Positions 1-5,666 of a DNA stretch of 5,959 bases are shown piece by piece. A program made the translations under genes and the position numbers. Every line of letters starts with the position of its first letter. The stretch's first letter is position 1. Origin of the DNA: Desulfobacterales bacterium (GTDB lineage Bacteria > Desulfobacterota > Desulfobacteria > Desulfobacterales > Desulfobacteraceae); NCBI GenBank assembly GCA_022361315.1, contig JAKSBB010001148.1, positions 1 to 5,959 on the forward strand, written 5' to 3'. Under the pieces are notes generated by a model, which had not been told where the DNA came from, did not search any database, and worked only from the letters and a program-made list of their open reading frames with translations.

Positions 1-1022
1 AGGTCCGGCCGGACGGTTTTTCCGGTCTGCCCGATCTGATGCTCCCGGGATATCCAGCCGGCTTCCACGGCGGCCCGGGTGGCACCGACCCTGGCTCCTA
101 GGACAGCGGCCAGTTCATCCAGCAGACCAAATCCTTCAGGTCCTTTCATCCCCCTGCCGCCTGCGACGATGATTCTGGCGTCTTCGAAATCGAAATCATC
201 TCCGGAACAATCTACGACTTCCACCTCACGAATCAGGTCGTCCTTTTTATCCAGCGACAGGGTCATGGCTTCTATGGTGCCTGTTCGTTTAGCGTCCCTG
301 TCCGCCCTGCGCATAACACCGGGACGGACCGTTGCCATCTGGGGACGGTTGTCCGGGCAGACGATAGTGGCCATAATATTGCCTCCGAAAGCCGGCCGGG
401 TCTGAAGCAGAATCCCCTGCTTCTCACAAAGGGATAGTTTTGTACAATCGGCTGTCAGCCCGGTTTTTATCCGGTTGGCGATTCTCGGTGCCAGGTCACG
501 GCCGAGGGGGGTTGCCCCGAAAAGAAGGATTTCCGGCATCTTTTCACGGATCACATCGGTCAAAACACGGGTATAATAGTCGGTCCTGTATACCGACAGC
601 CGGGGATCATCTATAGCGATAACATGGTCAGCCCCAAAGGCAATCAATTCCTCGGGCATTCCTTCAAGACTGTGCCCGGGGAGCACGGCAGTTACCTTTC
701 GGGTTTTGTCTGAAGCAGCATCGCTGTCAGCAAGTTCCCTGGCCTTCCCGAGGATTTCCAAAGAGCCGTCGGCGATTCCTTCACCCGCAGTTTCGATAAA
801 AACATAAATTCCGCTGAACCCGGAGATATCCATTTTGATCCGCCCCTGCCCGCCGGCAAGGCTGATGGCAGAAAACTTACAGGCATCCAGGCAGGCACCG
901 CAGCCCGTACACCCGTCTGTTCGAACCGCCTTTTTCCCTTCCATAAAAAGTGCATCATAGGGACAGGCAGGTATACAGCGTTTACACCCGGTACAGGTAT
1001 CGGTATCAATGGTTATAGACAT
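1..1022 (-). CDS. etfA: Electron transfer flavoprotein alpha subunit with N-terminal 2x[4Fe-4S] ferredoxin domain (C-terminus outside window)
   Basis: This is the alpha subunit of a soluble FAD-containing electron transfer flavoprotein, which accepts electrons from or donates them to the neighbouring acyl-CoA dehydrogenase. The frame is open from ATG 1022 to the left edge (340 complete codons, no stop), so roughly the last 50-60 residues are missing. Residues 1-50 are a bacterial-type ferredoxin module with two CxxCxxCxxxC motifs: C10, C13, C16, C20 (followed by P) and C38, C41, C44, C48. The ETF-alpha N-terminal domain starts near residue 65. The FAD domain shows VAGGRGMKG (286-294), TRAAVEAGW (315-323) and HQIGQTGKTVRPD (328-340), close to the family consensus SRAAVDAGW...QVGQTGKTV. 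A GAGAGG Shine-Dalgarno sequence sits about 6 bases upstream of the ATG. It lies 54 bases after etfB, in the order ACAD-etfB-etfA. A ferredoxin-fused EtfA is known from CarE of Acetobacterium woodii and from other anaerobes. EtfA identity is very secure; bifurcation is inferred only. Confidence 0.96.
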   Translation of the reverse strand, partial: MSITIDTDTCTGCKRCIPACPYDALFMEGKKAVRTDGCTGCGACLDACKFSAISLAGGQGRIKMDISGFSGIYVFIETAGEGIADGSLEILGKARELADSDAASDKTRKVTAVLPGHSLEGMPEELIAFGADHVIAIDDPRLSVYRTDYYTRVLTDVIREKMPEILLFGATPLGRDLAPRIANRIKTGLTADCTKLSLCEKQGILLQTRPAFGGNIMATIVCPDNRPQMATVRPGVMRRADRDAKRTGTIEAMTLSLDKKDDLIREVEVVDCSGDDFDFEDARIIVAGGRGMKGPEGFGLLDELAAVLGARVGATRAAVEAGWISREHQIGQTGKTVRPD

Positions 1023-1076
1023 GGTTGAACCTCTCACTATTTTATCTTCTACAAATTTTATACAGCACCCTATCTA

Positions 1077-1874
1077 TCACGCCTTCGACAGCAAATTCTC
1101 AGTTTCCAGTGTACGGATAATTCCCAGGCTGAGCGTATCCGGTCCGCCTTCAACGATCTCTCCCGTACGGCCCAGTTCTGGCACAAAGGTTTTCCTTACA
1201 CTTGTGGGAGACCCCGTCAGCCCGATCCGGCTGGGGTTTACACGAATATCTTCACTGGTCAGCACATGAACGGTTTTATCCCTGAAGGCCACGGCAATCC
1301 CGTTCATGGTTTTGTAACGGGGACGATTAATGCTTTTACCCACGGTTACCAGAGCCGGCAGATTCGCACTGACCCGCCGAAGGGTGTTACCGAAACGACT
1401 CTCTACGTCAACGCTGCTTTCCGATGCCGTGATACGCTCGGCATAGGTAATCTGGGGGAGTCCCAGGCATTCGGCAATTTGTGGTCCCACCTGTGCCGTA
1501 TCACCGTCTATGGCCTGACTGCCGCAGAGTACCAGGTCCACGGGCTTCAACTTTTTCAATGCCATGGCCAGGGTATAGGCAGTGGCCAGGGTATCCGCAC
1601 CGGCAAAAGCCCTGTCACAGACAAGATAAGCCTGATCCGCCCCCATACACAGGGCCTCCATTAATGTGTTTCCGGCCTGGGGGGGGCCCATGGACAGCAC
1701 TGTTACCGTTACACCTTCCAGATCTTCTTTGATCCGCAGCGCCGCCTCAAGGGCGTTCTTATCTTCCGGGTTCATGATGGAAGGCACCCCTTCCCGGATC
1801 AGGGTACCTGTTTTCTGATCGATCCGGACTTCGTTGGTGTCCGGAACCTGTTTAATCGTCACGACTATATGCAT
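1077..1874 (-). CDS. etfB: Electron transfer flavoprotein beta subunit, clostridial/CarD-like
   Basis: The 265-residue product has the normal EtfB length and is the partner of the downstream EtfA in the ETF heterodimer. The N-terminus MHIVVTIKQVPDT is typical, followed by IMNPEDKNALEAALRI (33-48), the nucleotide-binding loop GSQAIDGDTAQVGPQIAE (118-135) and GLTGSPTSVRK (218-228). The loop DGDTAQVGP is the form found in ETFs that serve clostridial butyryl-CoA and caffeyl-CoA dehydrogenases. In these the beta subunit carries a second FAD, whereas mitochondrial-type EtfB binds AMP and has a different loop. This suggests, but does not prove, a bifurcating or low-potential ETF. The ATG at 1874 is preceded by an AAGGCGG-like ribosome site, 24 bases after the ACAD stop, so the two genes are almost certainly cotranscribed. 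Codons for residues 63-65 (G-P-P) contain a run of eight C on the coding strand, and the frame is intact across it. Confidence 0.97.
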   Translation of the reverse strand: MHIVVTIKQVPDTNEVRIDQKTGTLIREGVPSIMNPEDKNALEAALRIKEDLEGVTVTVLSMGPPQAGNTLMEALCMGADQAYLVCDRAFAGADTLATAYTLAMALKKLKPVDLVLCGSQAIDGDTAQVGPQIAECLGLPQITYAERITASESSVDVESRFGNTLRRVSANLPALVTVGKSINRPRYKTMNGIAVAFRDKTVHVLTSEDIRVNPSRIGLTGSPTSVRKTFVPELGRTGEIVEGGPDTLSLGIIRTLETENLLSKA

Positions 1875-1898
1875 ATCTTACCGCCTTAATATCTGGTT

Positions 1899-3053
1899 TT
1901 AGCAGCCGATGGCCCTTGAAATCACCATACGGAGTACCTCAGAGGTTCCCTCTCCGATCTGGAGCAGGCGCTGATCCCTGTAAAACCGCTCCACATCATA
2001 CTCCTTCATCAATCCGTATCCCCCATGGATCTGGACGGCTTCATCCGCCACTTCCTTGGCAATCTCACTGCAGTAGAGCTTGGCCATGGCGGCTTCCTTG
2101 CCGAAGGGCTGGTGCTGGTCGGCCAGCCAGCAGGCGCGGTAAAGGAAGTTTCTTGCCAATTCGATCTTCATGGCCATATCCGCAAGTTTGAAGGAAATGG
2201 CCTGCTGTTTGCTGATCGGCCGCCCGAACTGTACCCGTTCCCTGGCATATTTCAGGGCCGCCTCATAGGCACCCTGGGCGCAACCCAGTCCCATGGCTGC
2301 AATGGACAGGCGGCCGCGGTCCAGGGTGGAAAGCATCTGCTTGAAACCGTCACCGGGTTGGCCCAGGACGGCATCCTGGGAAACACGGACATCGGACAAT
2401 GAAATTTCCGCTGTGTTTGACGCCCGCCACATGAGCTTATGCTTCATGGGTGTGGCGGTATATCCCGGTGTTCCGTTTTCCACCACAAAGCAGGTATGTT
2501 CCGGTTTCCCACGGTGGTCCTTGCCTGTGATCGCCTGAATGATGGTGCCCCGGGTAATCGGGGTGGCGGCGTTGGTGATGAAAATCTTAGAGCCGTTTAA
2601 AATCCAGTCGTCACCGTCTTTAACCGCCCGGGTTCTCGATGCCCCGGCATCGGAGCCAGCGTTTGCCTCGGTGAGACCGAACCCCATCAGGGCATCTCCC
2701 CGGCAAAGTTCCGGCAGATACTTTTGCTGTTGTTCGTCAGAACCAAAGTAATAAATCGGAGAAAGTCCGAGAGAATTTCCTGCTGCCACAGTGGCAGCCT
2801 GGGAACCGTCAATTCTCGCGATTTCCTCCACGGCAATGATGTAAGAGACGTAGTCCAGTCCCTGTCCCCCTAATTTCTCGGGAATGATCATGCCGAACAG
2901 CCCGATCTCCCCCATCTGCCGGGTCAGGTCCACGGAAAAATCTTCATTTTCCTCGAGTTCACCGGCCACGGGACGGATTTCACACTCGGCAAACTCCCGC
3001 ACGGATGCCCGGACCATCTCATGTTTTTCATCCAGTTGATAGGATAACGACAT
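1899..3053 (-). CDS. Acyl-CoA dehydrogenase, short/medium-chain (SCAD/Bcd-like) type
   Basis: This 384-residue flavoenzyme should catalyse alpha,beta-oxidation of an acyl-CoA to the trans-2-enoyl-CoA, or the reverse, exchanging electrons with the EtfBA encoded just downstream. Both family signatures are intact: GLTEANAGSDAGA at 126-138 and Q341-I-H-G-G-Y-G through D360. The catalytic base is E368 in GEGTSEVLR, the position used in SCAD/MCAD/Bcd-type enzymes rather than the isovaleryl-CoA type. RVQFGRPI (273-280) is the usual FAD-contacting segment of the C-terminal helical domain. Length is exactly that of a normal tetrameric SCAD-like enzyme. The ATG at 3053 follows AAAGGTG with a spacer of about 11 bases. 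It is the first gene of the ACAD-etfB-etfA operon, with a candidate promoter and a dyad in its leader. Acyl chain specificity cannot be assigned. The order and partners are those of carCDE and resemble bcd-etfBA, so caffeyl-CoA-like or short-chain acyl-CoA substrates are options, as is ordinary beta-oxidation. Confidence 0.96.
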   Translation of the reverse strand: MSLSYQLDEKHEMVRASVREFAECEIRPVAGELEENEDFSVDLTRQMGEIGLFGMIIPEKLGGQGLDYVSYIIAVEEIARIDGSQAATVAAGNSLGLSPIYYFGSDEQQQKYLPELCRGDALMGFGLTEANAGSDAGASRTRAVKDGDDWILNGSKIFITNAATPITRGTIIQAITGKDHRGKPEHTCFVVENGTPGYTATPMKHKLMWRASNTAEISLSDVRVSQDAVLGQPGDGFKQMLSTLDRGRLSIAAMGLGCAQGAYEAALKYARERVQFGRPISKQQAISFKLADMAMKIELARNFLYRACWLADQHQPFGKEAAMAKLYCSEIAKEVADEAVQIHGGYGLMKEYDVERFYRDQRLLQIGEGTSEVLRMVISRAIGC

Positions 3054-3156
3054 TGTATTATTTGCACCTTTAGTTTTGTTGTCATTTAACCAGACTATAT
3101 TTAAAAACCCGCAATAGAGTAGAGTAATAAGCGCAGTAGAATGGGTTGCGGGCAGT

Positions 3157-3176
3157 TTCCGAACAAGCGCTCGGAA
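3157..3176. repeat. 20-base dyad in the predicted leader of the ACAD-etfBA operon
   Basis: The arms TTCCGA and TCGGAA are perfectly inverted around an 8-base centre. Read as minus-strand RNA, two further pairs (one G-U, one C-G) give an 8-bp stem with a 4-base loop. It lies about 10-30 bases downstream of the transcription start implied by the promoter at 3192-3221, and about 100 bases before the ACAD start codon. It could be an operator for a TetR- or MarR-type repressor or a leader hairpin. No T-tract follows, so it is not a terminator. Function is inferred from position and symmetry only. Confidence 0.4.
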
Positions 3177-3191
3177 TTCAACAAAGTGCTG

Positions 3192-3221
3192 CTTATATCA
3201 TGAAAGCTTTTGATATTACAA
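3192..3221 (-). promoter_or_regulatory. Candidate sigma-70-type promoter of the ACAD-etfB-etfA operon
   Basis: On the minus strand a -35 box TTGTAA (3221-3216, 4 of 6 to consensus) and a -10 box TATAAG (3197-3192, 5 of 6) are separated by 18 bases. The start point would fall near 3185, leaving a leader of about 130 bases before the ACAD. The site lies just downstream of the terminator that closes the preceding gene, where an independent promoter is expected. Box matches are moderate, so this is a prediction. Confidence 0.4.
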
Positions 3222-3243
3222 GGACAAAAGCCCCGGATAATGT

Positions 3244-3274
3244 AAAAGGGCCTGCAGCACGCTGCAGGCCCTTT
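3244..3274 (-). terminator. Rho-independent terminator of the large ACAD-like gene
   Basis: Two 14-base arms, 3245-3258 and 3261-3274, are perfect inverted repeats (AAAGGGCCTGCAGC and its complement) around a 2-base gap, so the real loop is probably 4 bases. Read on the minus strand the GC-rich stem ends in CCCTTTTAC, giving a short U-tract. It begins about 38 bases after the stop codon at 3313. Outer arms CCCCGG (3231-3236) and CCGGGG (3275-3280) can add a second stem across an 8-base bulge. On the plus strand the stem runs into G7 with no T-tract, so it should work for leftward transcription only. Confidence 0.82.
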
Positions 3275-3312
3275 CCGGGGGGGTATACAAACAGATGAAT
3301 CGCGCTTAAGGT

Positions 3313-5019
3313 TTAGGGATTCATCTCATATGCGTCGATCAGGGAATATACATGGTCCCTGAGGACGGTTTCAAACCGTTCCGCATCGTGAGCCGGCCGC
3401 TTGATCATCTTCATGCAGGCGGCCTGCTGCGCTTCGGTGCTGGATGGTTTAGAATAGACTTCCAGGGCGTACTCGGAGAAATCCCTGACCATGAAATCAA
3501 AAATCTGGTCCAGGACCTCATCTTCAACCTTCTCAATGGCAGCACTTTCAATAATGAGCTGACCATAGGCCACCAGGGTAAAGAGTTCCCCCACTGCCAG
3601 GAGATAGTCAAAGTCGTTCATCATCTGGTCTTTGAGTTCCATGCCGGAGGCCATGAGGTATTCCTCGTAGCCCTTGATCTGCGCTTTGAAGATATTGATG
3701 TTGGGCAGGTCTTTGGAGTCGTAGGCCAGACGATAGTTGTGGAACTGGGTTTTGGCATAGCCGCGGGTGGGGCCCTGCTGGAAGAGGAAATCGTCGTTTT
3801 CTCCGCCGTTGAGTCTGGGTACTTCCGGGAACTCACCTGGGTTGAAGAAGTAAGAGGCGATCAGTTTAACAATCAGGGCCATGTTCACGTGGCGGGTACC
3901 TTCCAGTTTGGGGAAGCCGCGCAGTTCGATGACGGCCTGCTCAAAGTAGAGATCTTTTTCAAAACCGCGGGCGGCGATGATGTCCCAGAGCAGCTCATGA
4001 ACTTCTTCACCCTGAATGGCCACCTTCATCTTCATGATGGGGTTGTACAGCAGGTAACGTTTGTCGGTGTCGGAGGCGCAGCGCATGTAATCCGTGGCTC
4101 TCAGACCGAAGAGTTTCATGGCGGCCAGACGGCTGTAGGCATCCACAAACAGCTTTTTCACATGGGTAAACTCGGTGACGTATTTACCGTAGAGGTTCCG
4201 TTTTGCCGCATGGTTCAGGGCTTCATAGAAGGAATGGGTAACGATACCGGTGGCACCGGATCCAATGTTGAACTTACAGATATTAATGGTGTTCAGCATG
4301 TCGTCCCAGGCTTTGGAACCCCGTGAAAGGATCTCATCCTCAGTGATGGGATAGTCGTGGAGCTTGAATTCGGAGACATAGTTCTGGGCCCAGATGACAT
4401 TCTGGACGCACTCGTACTTCTCATGTGTGGAGTCCACGGCAAAGAATACGTAATCGTCGGTGCCGTCTACCTTGCCGAAAACTGTTATAATACCGGCTTC
4501 GTTGCCGTTGCCGATGTAGTACTTAGACCCTTTTGCCAGGTATGTGCCGTCTTCCTGGGGATAAAGGCGCATGGATGAGGAATAGATATCCGCACCGTGT
4601 TCCTGTTCGGAAAGACCGAATGCGCACAGCGGGTTCTCCCGGAGTTTTTCAACGGCCTGGTGTTTGAACTTTTCGTTATCCCCCAGGAATACCGGGTCCA
4701 GCCCCAGGGTGGAAACATGGTACATGTACCAGTAAGCCGTACCGTAGAACCCGCAGATTTCAGAGAATTCGTACATGCGGTAGGTGCTGTAGTACTGATC
4801 TTCTTCCCCGTATCCTTTGGGCAAAAACAGGGTTTCGAAAATCCCTTCCTCTTTGATGAATTCGGCAAAGTCATAGGTAAATTCCCGGGACCTGTAATCC
4901 TCCTTCATTTTTTTCATACCCTTGTTTTCGAACCACTCAATGGTTTTCACCATGATCTCTTTGGAGCGTTCGTCCGGATAGTTTCTGTCCTGATACTTTT
5001 TAGGGTTTAACAGCAGCAT
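3313..5019 (-). CDS. Large divergent acyl-CoA dehydrogenase-like protein with about 195-residue C-terminal extension
   Basis: The 568-residue product is a probable FAD-dependent acyl-CoA dehydrogenase. FGLSEQEHGAD (134-144) replaces the usual GLTE..AGSD, and GSKYYIGNG (164-172) is the conserved flavin-domain strand. RNLYGKYVTEF (274-284) matches the R.QFG region. D346 to E365 lines up with the second ACAD signature, but the GG pair is AA. E373 in KLEGTRH sits exactly eight residues after that block, as in the neighbouring ACAD, and is the likely catalytic base. The core therefore has normal length and about 195 mostly polar, probably helical residues follow. Such extensions occur in VLCAD/ACAD9 and some large bacterial ACADs. 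I choose ATG 5019: AGAGG (5029-5033) is 9 bases upstream, whereas an in-frame GTG at 5028 touches that site and would add three residues. It lies 94 bases after marR and ends before a strong terminator. Substrate unknown; no own ETF lies in this unit. Confidence 0.9.
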   Translation of the reverse strand: MLLLNPKKYQDRNYPDERSKEIMVKTIEWFENKGMKKMKEDYRSREFTYDFAEFIKEEGIFETLFLPKGYGEEDQYYSTYRMYEFSEICGFYGTAYWYMYHVSTLGLDPVFLGDNEKFKHQAVEKLRENPLCAFGLSEQEHGADIYSSSMRLYPQEDGTYLAKGSKYYIGNGNEAGIITVFGKVDGTDDYVFFAVDSTHEKYECVQNVIWAQNYVSEFKLHDYPITEDEILSRGSKAWDDMLNTINICKFNIGSGATGIVTHSFYEALNHAAKRNLYGKYVTEFTHVKKLFVDAYSRLAAMKLFGLRATDYMRCASDTDKRYLLYNPIMKMKVAIQGEEVHELLWDIIAARGFEKDLYFEQAVIELRGFPKLEGTRHVNMALIVKLIASYFFNPGEFPEVPRLNGGENDDFLFQQGPTRGYAKTQFHNYRLAYDSKDLPNINIFKAQIKGYEEYLMASGMELKDQMMNDFDYLLAVGELFTLVAYGQLIIESAAIEKVEDEVLDQIFDFMVRDFSEYALEVYSKPSSTEAQQAACMKMIKRPAHDAERFETVLRDHVYSLIDAYEMNP

Positions 5020-5028
5020 CTCATCCAC

Positions 5029-5033
5029 CTCTC
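5029..5033 (-). promoter_or_regulatory. Ribosome binding site deciding the large ACAD start
   Basis: AGAGG on the minus strand stands 9 bases before ATG 5019. The alternative in-frame GTG at 5028-5026 directly abuts it, leaving no spacer, so initiation at the ATG is favoured. Confidence 0.7.
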
Positions 5034-5113
5034 GTTTTTTATATTGACCTCAATAAGGTTAGTACACCAACGTCTTCCGGGTAAAATTTTTTACTGGCAA
5101 TGAACCGGCGGTT

Positions 5114-5542
5114 TTATTCCCAGATCAAATCCTTTAAAAACCGTTTGAACAGCAGTTGTTCTTCCGGACTGAAACCGGCCAGCAGGGTTTCATTGGCCGA
5201 TTTCCGGATCTGGATCAATTCGGTTTTCATCCCATTGGCCTTGTCCGAAAGAAAAAGACGGTAGACCCGTTTATCATCCGGGTCCTGACGTTTAATAATC
5301 CATTCTCCCTCCACCATGCGTTCGAGAACGCCGGAGAGGGTTGCCTTGTCAAGAATCAACACCTTGCCCAACTCGGCTGCAGTCAGCCCTTCCTGATACC
5401 ACAGCCCTTCAAGGACCAGGTGCTGCATATTGGTCAGTCCAAAGGGCTTGAGCTGTTTCTTAAAGTCTCCGTGGGCTTTCTGATAGGCCTTTCCCAGCAG
5501 AAAAACCGTGCAGTCCGGGACATCAGTGGCATTCCTATTCAT
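5114..5542 (-). CDS. MarR-family winged helix-turn-helix transcriptional regulator
   Basis: This 142-residue protein is a probable dimeric DNA-binding regulator that senses a small ligand, perhaps an acyl-CoA or aromatic acid given its neighbours. The order is typical of MarR: an N-terminal dimerisation helix (about 8-32), LTNMQHLVLEGLW (36-48), the helix-turn-helix LTAAELGKVLILDKATLSGVLERMVEGEWI (53-82), and the wing with its hallmark D87-P-D-D-K-R-V-Y before LFLSDKA (97-102). A long C-terminal helix closes the dimer interface. I choose ATG 5542 because GGAGG (5551-5555) lies exactly 8 bases upstream. ATG 5548 is only 2 bases from it, and an ATG at 5593 would extend the protein by 17 residues unlike the family's N-terminus. 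It lies between the hydratase and the large ACAD on the same strand. MarR proteins often control adjacent genes and themselves, so this locus is the likely target (inference). Confidence 0.93.
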   Translation of the reverse strand: MNRNATDVPDCTVFLLGKAYQKAHGDFKKQLKPFGLTNMQHLVLEGLWYQEGLTAAELGKVLILDKATLSGVLERMVEGEWIIKRQDPDDKRVYRLFLSDKANGMKTELIQIRKSANETLLAGFSPEEQLLFKRFLKDLIWE

Positions 5543-5550
5543 TGACATAT

Positions 5551-5555
5551 CCTCC
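5551..5555 (-). promoter_or_regulatory. Ribosome binding site deciding the MarR start
   Basis: A perfect GGAGG on the minus strand stands 8 bases before ATG 5542, which marks that codon as the start rather than ATG 5548 or ATG 5593. The 8-base palindrome CGTATACG (5555-5562) overlaps its edge and could let a repressor block translation-proximal DNA, but that is speculation. Confidence 0.75.
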
Positions 5556-5666
5556 GTATACGAACCATTAATACGATTCACATACAAAGTCAATGATAAA
5601 TATATTAAACAGCGTTCACATAGCTGATAAAACAGGGTTATTTACAGATCTGGAAAAACAGATATT

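Noticed and set aside
692..1009. A minus-strand 105-codon frame near the etfA start.
   Set aside because: It is a different frame inside etfA. The correct frame from ATG 1022 gives the eight-cysteine ferredoxin domain and the ETF motifs, and it runs open to the window edge.
3352..4326. A 324-codon plus-strand open frame antisense to the large ACAD gene.
   Set aside because: It lies wholly within a gene with clear ACAD motifs. The translation has no recognisable motif and the low-complexity look (rich in G, V, F, H) of a mirrored coding frame, so it is a codon-usage shadow.
5556..5565. A 10-base motif GTTCGTATAC (minus strand) similar at 8 of 10 positions to GTTGGTGTAC (5071-5062) and GTTCGGAAAC (3164-3155), as a shared MarR site.
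   Set aside because: Across these intergenic regions several 8-of-10 matches are expected by chance, so the similarity alone carries no weight. Conservation in other genomes would be needed.
5568..5593. Possible marR promoter, TTGACT (5593-5588) and TATTAA (5573-5568) on the minus strand.
   Set aside because: The boxes are only 14 bases apart, too short for a sigma-70 promoter, and no better -10 box lies at 16-18 bases. I see no convincing promoter in the 5543-5666 gap.
5543..5593. A longer MarR product starting at ATG 5593.
   Set aside because: The GGAGG site lies inside that extension and is ideally spaced for ATG 5542. The extra 17 residues do not resemble a MarR N-terminus.
5626..5666. 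A hairpin after the hydratase stop, ATCTG-N6-CAGAT, as a terminator.
   Set aside because: The stem is only 5 bp and AT-rich and is not followed by a T-tract, so it is too weak to call.
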